From Bryoerythrophyllum caledonicum (Eukaryota > Streptophyta > Bryopsida > Pottiales > Pottiaceae), in the NCBI GenBank assembly GCA_963971425.1, contig OZ020514.1, positions 9,801,218 to 9,865,217 on the forward strand: DNA of 64,000 nt, written 5' to 3'. This document shows, piece by piece, positions 36,052 through 46,683 of the stretch. Both the position numbers and the translations under genes were made by a program. The notes below the pieces were generated by a model that was not told the DNA's origin, made no database searches, and saw only the letters and a program-made list of their open reading frames with translations. Position 1 is the stretch's first letter; each line of letters begins with the position of its first letter.

Positions 36052-36355
36052 TATGAGGAGTTCACAAATAGTTAGTCTCAGATAGGAGCCTAGTCCAAAG
36101 GAGAAAGACCTTGATTCTCTTGAGGGCTGCCTCAAATTTCTCTTGTTAATTCAAGGCAAAGGTAAGTAATTAAACACGTGCAAGCCATGATGATTCTTTG
36201 ATATTTAGTTGCCTAAAACGCCTCCTTACAAATGTCCCAGTAGGGTTTCGGGTCTCGGATCTTGAGTTTGGGGCGATGCAATGGGAACTCTAGTGGACGT
36301 CTTCAACCACGGCGACGACGATTCGGAGCCTCATCCTCCTAGCCAGGTCACTCTC

Positions 36356-36434
36356 CATCACCATCACCATCTCCATCTCCATCTCCATCTCCATCACCAT
36401 CTCCATCTCCATCTCCATCTCCATCTCCATCTCT
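36356..36434. repeat. Expanded CATCTC/CATCAC microsatellite (copy C)
   Basis: About 13 hexamer units, against about six in copy A. On the plus strand it reads through as His-Leu/His-His dipeptides in one frame and on the minus strand as Met-Glu, which explains the open frames here. Confidence 0.9.
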
Positions 36435-36830
36435 GCAATGTCACCAACCACTCTGTTCTCAACTCTTCTCAATCAAGGTTTAAGTATATACACTCTAGAG
36501 CGGGAACTTATGGCAAAATTTGTCTCTATTTGGTACATATATGTCTCTGATAAGTATATATGTACCCGTCGTTCAAGCGCAGATTCTGAAGTGTCCCATG
36601 CTCAAGCATCAAACATATCCCATGTGATTTGTGGGTCTTTTCCATGTTTATGCCCTAATAGTATTCTGTTTTCGTGCACCAACTTTTGCCATGTTCAAGT
36701 ACTTTATCTGATTATAATGTTTGATCCATTGACTGAACCTTTTTCTGTTTTGTGTGTTCAGATGGGATTGATCATGTGTGTGCACCCCAAGCTCTTGCAC
36801 GCCGACACAATGAGCTACAAATATGTACAC

Positions 36831-37321
36831 ACCCACAAAAAGAGTATCAAGGTCTGGCATTCTCTTTACTCAGGAATTAACATGATAGTTGATTGACTCA
36901 TTCAATTATGACATGACCCAGTTAATGTATCAAGCAATAAAAAATATATAAGTAATTAATAAAATTGTCACATAATTACGTACCTCATCGATTGAGTTGT
37001 CCAAAAGCTCAGCTATAGCTCCAAGTGCTCATCATATGCAATTAGTACTTCTTCCATACTGGAAAGGGTTTGGTAGGACTTGTGGAATTAGAGCTAATTG
37101 CATGTGATGATCACGTGCAGCTATTGCTAAGCTTCTCGACAATTCCGTGGATGGGGTACGTAATTATGTGATAATAAAATAATTCACTTATATATTTTTT
37201 AACTATTTTATGATACATTAACTTAGTCATGTGATAATTTCGTGAGGTAATCATTTAGCATGTTAATTCTTTAGTATAGAGAGTGCCTCATCTTGGTATT
37301 CATAAATAGTTACTCTTTTTT
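36831..37321. repeat. ~490-bp imperfect inverted repeat, copy C
   Basis: Equivalent of 9404-9900, with the central TCACATAATTACGTACC / GGTACGTAATTATGTGA arms intact. The flanking 9330-9480-like segment is nearly identical to copy A and differs from copy B. Confidence 0.58.
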
Positions 37322-38683
37322 GTAGTAATTATATGAGTAAACTCTTGATGGTGCCAAGGGATGTGTGGCTTCCCCTCTCACTTTTGCATTGCATTTGCCA
37401 ACCGATTGGCTTATGATTTTTGAAGTTTTATTTTTGGAGTGTGAAACGTTGCAATGTAGTCATAATTGACAAATTTTGTAAAAAATGATGTTACCTCATC
37501 CACAAAAAAGGGATTGATTCAAAGGCTCATTTTTGTATATTCAATTGGTAAATACGTATTTCATGAGATCATACGTTAATTGAGTACTTGGATATGCAAA
37601 TATGCTAGACAACTTTATAAGTAACGTTGCATCAGACATGATTGGGATGCATTGAATGTGGTACATCAAATGTGGTGCATTAACCCTTAAAGGTCAATTG
37701 GGGACCATATATACGGCCACGCATTTTACTCTTCACATACGAAAAATGTTTTAGAATTCAGTAAGACATTCACCTTCAGAGTCAAGATTCTTCAACTAAC
37801 AACTTTCATTTGGAGGTCATTTCAATATCTGAACCATATCATGCTCAAATACAATACCATACTCGTAAAAAACATGACCATTTTGCAACTTCTCAAGCAT
37901 GTAGTAGGTGCAATAATGATCTTAGTTAGTATTGTTATGTCATAAGATTAGGCTCAACACAAATACAAACTCTTGTAACTATTGTATACACCAATTCTTG
38001 CACCTTGTATGACTAATACACAGATAACATCATGTTGTAACCCAATGTGGTTTCTCATACCTTTAAAGGTTAACATGGTACATCAAATGTGGTGCATCAT
38101 TGTGGTGCATTTGTGCATAGATATCATATCAATACCACGAGGATATTGAGCCCCATACCATGTTTATGTCTTGTAGATTGTCAATTGGGCCTTGTCTTTT
38201 GCATTAACAATTTGTACAACTGTCGGATTTGTCTTGGTTTTATATGTTGTGTCCAATACGCTAGCATTAATAATTTGCCCTTCACCCTGTAGTCTAAAAG
38301 TCTTGCTTTCCTTTCTCTTCCTACAACGTATTTCAACATCTTTGCCACACAATGGACCCCCTTCCTTAAAAATTCCTTATAACTCATGGCCTTGATTTTT
38401 GCTTGAAGTATGTTGTGTTGTAATCTGGCACTCCATGACTTTTAGAATTGATATGTTTTGTGCAACTTGATCATGCTATGCATCCATTGTGGCTTAAAAC
38501 GCGTATAGCATGATCCAATTTCCAACGCTTTTGGCAAGTCTTTGGTTGTATTTGGTACTTTTAGAAATAATAAAATATATTAGAAAATATTGAAAACACC
38601 TCAACCCTATGCTTGCCAAACCACTTAATGTGGCAAAAACTTTGAATTCCTAATTCTAACTCTTCCCAATTCTCACCAAAGTA

Positions 38684-41310
38684 CAGTGGGGTACCAATCA
38701 AAATGACGTTTTTGAATTCGCAGTGAGAAAAATTTCAGTACTGCCAACTTTGAAAGCCTCGTGCGAGCTCAAAAATTGGTATTTTACCACGAAATGTTCA
38801 CCAGTGAATTATCTTTAAGTTAATTACGTGTATGCCAAATTTCAAGACCAAAAGATTCACCAAAAAATAGTTATTCAAAATCAACCAACATGTGTAGTTG
38901 TGGGAAATAATGGGGGAAACCATTTCACTGCTACCAACTTTGACACCCTCCCAACGGTTGAGAAATTGTCTATTTACCATGAAATTTTTGGCACAACATG
39001 ATCTTTATGATAACAACAGTCATGCCAAATTTCAAGGTCAAAAAATTTATACCAAAAAAATATTTACAATCTACCAACGTGTATGTCATCCACTTGCCTC
39101 AATCACTGCTTGTAACCTAGAAGGCATAGAATGTCATAGTTGCAGGAGCTTTGTACCATTGATTAACCTCCACTCTCTTTCAATTACTACCCGCAAGTCA
39201 TCTAAATTTTTTGGACATATTGGGCCATGTTGCACAACATCTTTCAAAATCTTCCAAAGGTTTTCAATTGGATTGAGATCGGGAGAATTTGCAGGCCAGT
39301 CGAGCTTCTCCAAAAGGTGTGTTTGTCTCTATTCTTCACATACTTTGCTACGATGGACAGGTGCGCCATCTTCCATGAGCAATCCCTGTGGCACTCTACT
39401 CATAAAATGAAGCAACTCAACATTGTAGACCACTTCATCAAAATCCTTAGCAGAACGTCTATCTTTGGGCATAAAAACAAGTTGTGACTTTTGCCCTTCA
39501 GCAAATGCACCCCAAATCATCAAAGAAGTTCTCCCACTCTTAAAAGTTGGAACTATACAACTTGATGAATAGCGCTCATATGCATTTCTCCAAACATGAA
39601 CTTGTTTAGAATTTTTTCCAACTTCAAAGGTAGACCCATCTGTCCAAACAACTCTCTCCCATTCTTTTATAGTCCACCCACAATACTTTTGAGCAAATGC
39701 CAATCGTTTAGACATGTGACGATGTGTCAAAAAAGGTTTTTTAACAACAATTCGACTAAAAATGCCACTCTCATGTAAGGCCCTTCGAATAGTCGATCTA
39801 GACACTTGAGTAGAACATATATTAGTGATCTCAGAGAGTGTCGAGCGACGATGAGTTTTTGAGACACGTATAATAGCACGGACATCTCTATCACTAAGCT
39901 TTTTAGCATGACTTCCACCACAAGGTTTGCACTTATAGGTTCTATCTTCTCGAAATTTCTTCACTACCCTCTAAATTGTTCTAACATGGACTCTAAAAAT
40001 AGCTGCAATGTCAACTCCTGTCTTCCCTGCCTCACTCAAACCTATTATGCGAGCACGAATTTCATCTCAAATAGCCATCACTCAGTGACCATGATCTAGC
40101 CTTCACTTAATCACCATGATTCAGCCTCACTCACTGAGCACATATATAACCTCACTCAGTCATCAGAAAAAAATCGTACATACCCTCAATCACTCACCAT
40201 CATCCTGCCTCACACCCTTCACTCATTCACCAGACGTCACTAGTCACCACATGTAAGTTATAACCTCACTCACTCTTAAAGAAAATCTCACATACCTCCA
40301 TATATCCTGAGACACTCATCCCATGCCTCATCCACTCACTTATCACATAGCCTAGACTTACTCAATTAACTCATCTTTCATGCACTCAATCACTCATGTT
40401 CACAAAGTTTCAATCCTGTACTTAGAAAATAATCACCCATCACTTGCTTCTCCCATCATCCCACATCCCACCTCTTATGATGCTCTATTGTAAATGCAAG
40501 CATTCTTATTGAGAGGAAAAAGCTTCTTCATGCATATATGGTCTCCAATTTTTAAACAAATGCAGTCCTTGAGATGTGACAAGTGCACACAACTAAATTT
40601 GGCTATCCTTGATTTTTTTGAGAAGCATTTATGATAAGAGATTGCATCATCTCGAGAATTTCAATCTAGAAGCATGATTGTCTGACATACTTCAACAATT
40701 TCAATGTCTTCAATAAAAGGTATCTCACAACTATACACATTGGTAGATTGTAAATGTTTTTTTTTGTATAAATTTTTTGACCTTGAAATTTGGCATGAAT
40801 GTTGTTATCATAGAGATCATGTTGTGCCAAAAATTTCATGGTAAATAGACAATTTCTCAACCGTTGGGAGGGTCTCAAAGTTGGTAGCAATGAAATGGTT
40901 TCCCCCATTGTATCCCACAACTACACATGTTGGTAGATTGTGGATTTCTTTTTTTGTATTAATCTTTTGGCCTTGAAATTTTTATCACATCTTATTAACA
41001 TAAAGGGGTTTTTGTTCCAAGAATTTCGTGGCAAAAAAAAAATTCAATCTTTGGGAGGCTGTCCAAGTTGGCAGTTTTGAAAAAAATTCCACAGCTACCA
41101 ATGTTGGTAGATTTTGAATAACTTTTTCTTGGTGAATCTTTTGGCCTTGAAATTAAAGATACATGTAATTAACTTAAAGATAATTTATTGGTAAAACTTT
41201 CATGGTGAAATACCAATTTTTGAGCTCTCAGGAAGCTTTCAAAGTTGGCAGTACTGAAATTTTATTCTCACTGCGAATTCAGAAACGACATTTTGATTGG
41301 TACCCCACTG
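38684..41310 (-). mobile_element. Tc1-type DNA transposon (DD34E), 2627 bp, with IR/DR ends
   Basis: Ends are perfect inverses, beginning CAGTGGGGTACCAATC, and are flanked by TA (38682-38683 and 41311-41312). Copies A (about 11350) and B (about 22495) read ACCAAAGTACACCAAATCC with one TA, which is a perfect empty site. The long inverted repeats (over 400 bp) each contain direct repeats of ~200 bp marked by TGCCAACTTTGAAAGC-like blocks: at about 38740 and 38930 on the left, and about 40880, 41070 and 41250 on the right. This is the IR/DR design of some Tc1 elements. The transposase is on the minus strand and degenerate. Confidence 0.93.
39134..40078 (-). pseudogene. Tc1-family transposase, three in-frame stops
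   Basis: A single frame of 313 residues from ATG at 40078. The N-terminal helix-turn-helix region has IIGLSEAGKTGVDIAAIF. Catalytic residues: D147 in VVWTDGSTF, D237 in LLMEDGAPVH, and E272 in SPDLNPIENLWK. There are 34 residues between the last two, as in Tc1 (DD34E). Stops fall at codons 4 (TGA), 36 (TAG) and 250 (TAG) with no frameshift, so decay is recent. The enzyme would cut and paste the element at TA sites; this copy cannot make it. Confidence 0.9.
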
Positions 41311-41712
41311 TACACCAAATCCACTTCAAAATCTCAAATTTCTAATAAAAGCCTTGACACCTTTAGAGGTTAATGAGCTATTCCCGAGTAATCAACAAAT
41401 TTGGTATTCAAAGTTTAAGTCTGTCCATTAAGTGTGATAATTATATGAGAAGCCAACCACCGTGTTAATTCCATGAAATCGAGTCTCTTTGGCATTGACA
41501 TGGTGTTAGTATCCTAACTTGAAACTAGGCATGACCTTGGCGTGCATAGACTGACCTTTTTGTATACAAATGTTATGTGGGTTGAATAGCTACCTGAGTA
41601 ATGAATGGATCTACTAATTACTAAAGTTGGATAATCATCCTTCAAGTGAAGGATGCCTTGACTTCTTTGAACATCAACATGTTCTCTCACCCAACTAAAA
41701 ACACATCAAAAC

Positions 41713-41855
41713 ATTTTACTTTTTTTTTACACAAGCAAAGGAAGTCTTTTTTTTGACACAAGCAATGGAAGTTTTTTTTTGACACAAGCAAAGGAAGTTT
41801 TTTTCTGACACAAGCAAAGGAAGTTTTTTTTTTTGACACAAGCAAAGGAAGTAAA
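41713..41855. repeat. ~27-bp minisatellite, five units (copy C)
   Basis: Equivalent of 22901-23040, with T-run length differences between units. Its right flank reads AACCCATCAAAAC rather than AACACATCAAAAC. Confidence 0.75.
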
Positions 41856-41865
41856 CCCATCAAAA

Positions 41866-41965
41866 CTTTCACATATGATCAACAACGCACCGATGCTCAT
41901 AATAGAAGGATCTTCTATGATAAGCATTGGTGTGTTATCAATCATGTGTGTTAAACTCTTCTCAG
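41866..41965 (+). ncRNA. Second MIRNA-like foldback, copy C
   Basis: Equivalent of 11745-11850 and identical to copy B in the paired core. Confidence 0.35.
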
Positions 41966-43004
41966 GCCCATGAATTGCAAATCTTATTGCATGTGCTTCA
42001 TTTACAATATTGAACGATTGAAACAAGTTTGTACTAATTTTACTTGGATCTAATGTTCTTATAATGTTTTGGTTTTGAAGTCTTCACATGATCTTTTGCT
42101 GCAAAAATTGGAATTGTTGTTTCTAAACAAGCTAGAAAAAAGGTTGTATTTATCATTTTATTGTAGTTGGAGTCTATATAGTTAGGGTTTACGGTTTGTT
42201 AGAGCTTCTTATATGAACCACATGAAGGCAACAAGAGACTATTTTCAAGGGTACTTGTGAGTTTGGTGTAAAGTTGATTTATTACTTTGTGATTAAGGCA
42301 AAAGCATTTTAGTTCTCCATTTGAGCATGTGTGAATATTTAAGTCAATCTGCACATTTGTTATGCTTTCCTTTTAAAACATTAAGCTAGGACTGATTGAA
42401 AGGCTTGAGCAAGCCATTAAGTATACAAGAGAGCCATCATTTCCTTGGAGTCATTGCAATTATACACAACAATTATAAGCTCTAGCATGCGACATCAAGG
42501 AAGCTCTTGCTCGACTTGCTTGAAAGAGGGGGTACTTTTGGCTGATTTTAGAAAGAGATATGTTTTGTTGTGAGCTTCATGAAGCCGAAGAGTGGGTAAA
42601 CATGCATTTCACTTGATAATTTGATAATCTGGCTCCAATTTTTTAGACAAATATTGCATCATTGGAGACTATGTCTTGAACATGTCAAACAATGGGTATG
42701 TACACAAGCATCAAGTATATTTATATAATCAAATAGTATTGTACCCCTTGTCTCCATATGGACATGTGCATCATTGCTTGTGTCATTATGTTGATTGACC
42801 AAGCATTTTGATCAGAACGTGCCAGCTTACTTAGACCGCTGCTATCAACGCCGTTGCTCTCAGTTATCACCCAAAACACATCCGTCTAGGTCATCCATCA
42901 CAATGCCGACTTTACCCACGCCATTTACAAAAAACTCAACGTCTTTGTTGTTTAGATTTGAAATTGTGTACAACTTGGACAAAGGAGTCACTACAAGCGA
43001 CCCC

Positions 43005-43115
43005 GTTGCCCTTCACTCAAAAAAGTGTCGCCCCTCAGTCACAAAGGGTCGTCCCTAACTGAAAAAAGGTTGTCCTTCACTCAATAAGTTTTGCCCTTTA
43101 CTTACGTCAAATTTG
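43005..43115. repeat. ~24-bp minisatellite (copy C)
   Basis: Equivalent of 12895-13005: four to five CCCTCAGTCACAAAGGGTCG-like units. Confidence 0.6.
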
Positions 43116-43847
43116 AAAGAGGGTGCTTTTTCTTGTCTTTTGTGACTAGATTGGTTCACCAACTTCTAAAATGCTTGAAATAGTAAGTGAAGGAGAACAA
43201 GGTTGTTGGTAGTGAGTCATAAAACCAACAAATCGGAACATAAATGCAAAACAAAAATGATGTGGTTCACATCATATTCACCCACATTACTAATGCATCG
43301 ACACTATACACAATGAACGGTGTAGTATGATATATCCTATTGGTAACTAAAAAATATAGCAAACATTCTAGAGCTACTAGGAGTTAACAAAATTGCACTT
43401 AGAATAATATTTATTTTTTCCCTAGAGGTCCAAATGGAAAAGAAAATCTTTGAGTCCTATAATTCTATTGCCCTGGCATGGTTATTAAAAAATTAGAAGT
43501 TTGTGATCAAAATTTGAAACATAGGAATTTGTTGGAAGTGCAAGAGACCCGTGAATTTGCATTTACTTAGTTGATTGAGATTTTATCTATAGTAAAATCA
43601 TTTGTAAAGAGAGCTTGAGTATATTTAAGATACCATAAACTTTGATTGAACATGTTCATATTGTTTATTAGAAATAGCTAATAGATATGGAAGAACATGG
43701 GGGGCTTTAAACTAAAATCTTAGTGATGCCTTTGAGAGTGAAAAGATAATTTAAAATGTATGATTTATCATGAATCTTAGCCTCCTTTTCTTTTTTGAAT
43801 TGATTATAGATATTTAAAACTTCAATTAAATTTGAGGTCATTCTTAA

Positions 43848-44064
43848 CCCCTAAAGGACCAAGTGACGGTTTGGGTGACAAAAAAGTTCACTTTGATTGT
43901 AATTATCTTTCAATCCGTACAATTAAAATTCACAAAAAAAATTACCACATCATCTCACCTAAATTGAGAAGAAGACCTACGGATGCATTCCTAAAAAGTT
44001 TCATCAAAGACAATTTTAATCAATGGCGTAGAGATTCCTCTACAATGCCTTAATCCTTTAGGGA
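43848..44064 (+). mobile_element. Short TTAA MITE, 217 bp
   Basis: TTAA at 43844-43847 and 44065-44068. The ends are CCCCTAAAGGACC and CCTTTAGGGA. The interior (TTTCAATCCGTACAATTAAA) is clearly related to the inverse of the 215-bp element at 56321-56535. It is the full version of the insertion that is shortened in copy A. Confidence 0.8.
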
Positions 44065-44323
44065 TTAACTCTTATACATTAGTTGAGTACCATATATACA
44101 AGCACATATTTCCTTCTTATGAACACCAAAAAATGTATTAAAGTTTAGTAAGATTTACACTTTTGGATTGAAGATTCTTCAACTAACATCTTTCATTTGG
44201 AGGTCATTTCAATACCCGAACATTATCATGTTCAAATACAACACCATACATCTAGAATACTATGGCCACCAGTGGTACCTTCTGACATTTAAGGGTTGAA
44301 GAAGTTATCTCTGGTTACGTCAA

Positions 44324-44554
44324 GTGAACCTGGAAAACAAGGTATTTGCTATTTGTAGTCGGTACAACAAATACAACACCAACTCTGACTTGGATTGGCT
44401 TCGAGAATTGAGTGTTATTCTTGATCAAATCTCACAATCTTGCTATTGCATAGTATGCTTATGTATTCAAAACCAACACTATGTGGAGCTCAATAAAAGG
44501 GACGCAATGTTAGGTGTCACATCTGCTCCTAATATTCAAATAATGACAAGGTGA
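44324..44554 (+). pseudogene. Tail fragment of the cysteine-rich family gene (copy D boundary)
   Basis: The best preserved tail copy: an open 76-codon frame with NSDLDWLRELSVILDQISQS and CLCIQNQHYVELNKRDA, matching residues ~130-200 of the product of 3638-4240. It lacks the cysteine-rich core, so it is unlikely to be a working gene by itself. Confidence 0.55.
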
Positions 44555-45979
44555 AATGATGGTATGTGATTTATCCCTTCAAGAACAACGGGCGTCTATG
44601 GCCGGCCAAGGAAACAAGCGAATTGTACATGGCCTTAGTTCAATTCAGCCTACAAAAGTCAAATCGGGAAAAGCGAATATGGACACACGTACATTGCAAG
44701 GTTGATTTGGACGGCCTTGCGCCGAGGCTTTTGCTGCTACTCTCCAAAAATAGTTATGGGTGTCCAAAATGAGCCCCCTTGTGATGACTTGGGTTATCTT
44801 AGTGAAGACTACCTATAGAAGAACTTTTTCAATTGTATTGTGTCACCTCAGTTTCCTAACACACATGGTCTTTCATTCATGAACTCTTTAATTTGAAAAT
44901 GAGACTAGTTGTTTGATTACCTTTGAACTTTAAAAACCCCAATTTTTGTAGATTTCTAATCTATATCGATCATCTAAGTCATAAGACTTCATAGATGACT
45001 TCAACTTTCAAAGACATTGCAGCCATTTAGAGAAGCATTGTATAACATATTCCGTTAAATTTTCAACACTTATGCTACTCATTGTATTGCACAATACTAA
45101 AAATAAGTATATAATAATATTCAATTCAAATGTGCCTAAATATACTTCTAAAAGTAACATATCTAGTATATTGTGGTATTCTATGTTAGTTAATTTATTA
45201 AAAATAGTGGTTGGTGGATTGTCTTGCACTACCAGATGATTGTAATAGTTATAGAACCTATCGTGCAAAATAGTCAAGTCTTCTTGCCATGGTATCAAAA
45301 AATCATTGGACTAGAAGAGGGATATTACATTTTTGATATGCTAAAGAACATTGATGTCTTATTTAGGACTCTATGTGCAGGAGGAAAAAAAGTTGAAAAT
45401 TTGACTAATCAATTGGAGTCTATATGAGTGTTCAACTTTATTTTTTGTTTAACTTCCACACTAAATATTTTAATCACGAGCTTTTGTATTTAAGATCTTT
45501 GGACGAAATAGAATTGTTCTTTGCATTGAATGATGCAGATATTGTTCTGACTATACAAATTTATTATAAGGGCTATGGAGATGCACTTTCTTATTGTTCG
45601 TTGATTGATTGTTGAGGATTTGTTAACACAAAATAGATACTTTGCTATGACTTCCTTTGTAGCTGCTTGGAAACAAATTATTCCATTCTATCATTTTCAA
45701 TTTTTGTCAAACAAATTGTAAAACAAAGAAAATATTTTATTGATTAAGACTAATGTAATTTATAGGTTCCTTTTTTATTCCAAAAATTAATCTTGCATAA
45801 CCATATTAATATTTATAAAGATAAAAGAATCCAATTTATAAACTTTTATCAAGGTGCAATTCTTTTGGAAATCATCTATTCAAGTTACAATGTCATGAAT
45901 ACAGTACAAGATAAATAAAATATTTTAAATCATAAATCTACTATATTTAAGATTTATCTTTCATATGTAGCTAATATAC
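44387..45979. repeat. Tandem array unit, copy D (partial)
   Basis: The array ends about 1.6 kb into the fourth unit. Similarity stops after CATATGTAGCTAATATA (about 45977), where sequence changes to the unrelated GC-richer region at 46000. Confidence 0.85.
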
Positions 45980-46179
45980 AGTTACATGATTGCTATCTTG
46001 TGAGCGGCGAGCGGCGAGCGTTGAGCACTAAATTTTTGAAATTTTTTTGGTAGTGTTATTTGTTGAATTTGGAAAGGGTTGCTTATGGCCGAGGGTTCTA
46101 TTCAAGGTTACCAATCCGACGTCTTTGGGGGTCTGAGAGCGTCCTAGGACTTTCTAAGACGAGGACATCCGGACGTCAC

Positions 46180-46466
46180 GTGGGACGCACCGTCCGGGGG
46201 GGGGGGTAAAATACATTTACGGAAGGCCCTGGTAAGTTTTCTCGAACGTCGGATTCGACGAAGTGCCTCGCGGCCGGATCGTAGCCGTCAAATTTTGGTA
46301 GGCCGTCCGGTCGATCGCTACCGTCGGGGTGATCGGACGGCACCTCGGTCGTCCGCCTGATCGGACGGCCGCGATTTGATCGCGCGGGCGCGCGACGGCC
46401 GCTCGACCGTCTGATTGGACGGCCCTGGTGGCGGTCGGCCTCATGGCCGTTCGCCACCCTATAAAA
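46180..46466 (+). promoter_or_regulatory. GC-rich GGACGGCC-motif island with TATA box
   Basis: A ~280-bp CpG-rich block in AT-rich DNA, packed with GATCGGACGGCC, GGCCGTCCG and related words on both strands. It ends in TATAAAAGG (about 46461). The downstream ATG at 46684 opens the kinase-like pseudogene, so this looks like its promoter. A second island of the same type at 53575-53815 precedes a minus-strand gene, and a remnant lies at 57640-57740. Confidence 0.65.
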
Positions 46467-46683
46467 GGCCGACCGCCCTCCTCATTTCCCGACTTTTTCC
46501 TTCCTCTCTCAAGAATATATTTTTGAGTGGATGCGGAGTGGCATTGGCTGGCATTTTTTCATCCATTGGCTCCTCATCTTTGGGTGAGAAAAAGTGATTC
46601 ACATTGGGGGGGAGGTTTTGTCGTTTTTTTAAAAGTTTTTCTAAATACTTGTTATACTTTCAAACCGCGGCAATTTAAAGAAG

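Larger units (their letters stand above)
24457..44386. repeat. Tandem array unit, copy C
   Basis: Third unit, expanded to 19.9 kb by a full-length LINE (26800-34740) and a Tc1 element (38684-41310). Removing both and their duplicated target bases leaves about 9.35 kb, in line with the other copies once its longer microsatellite, minisatellite and MITE are considered. Confidence 0.9.

Noticed and set aside
46176..46457. 93-codon minus-strand frame
   Set aside because: Opposite strand of the GC-rich promoter island; Arg/Pro-rich low complexity.
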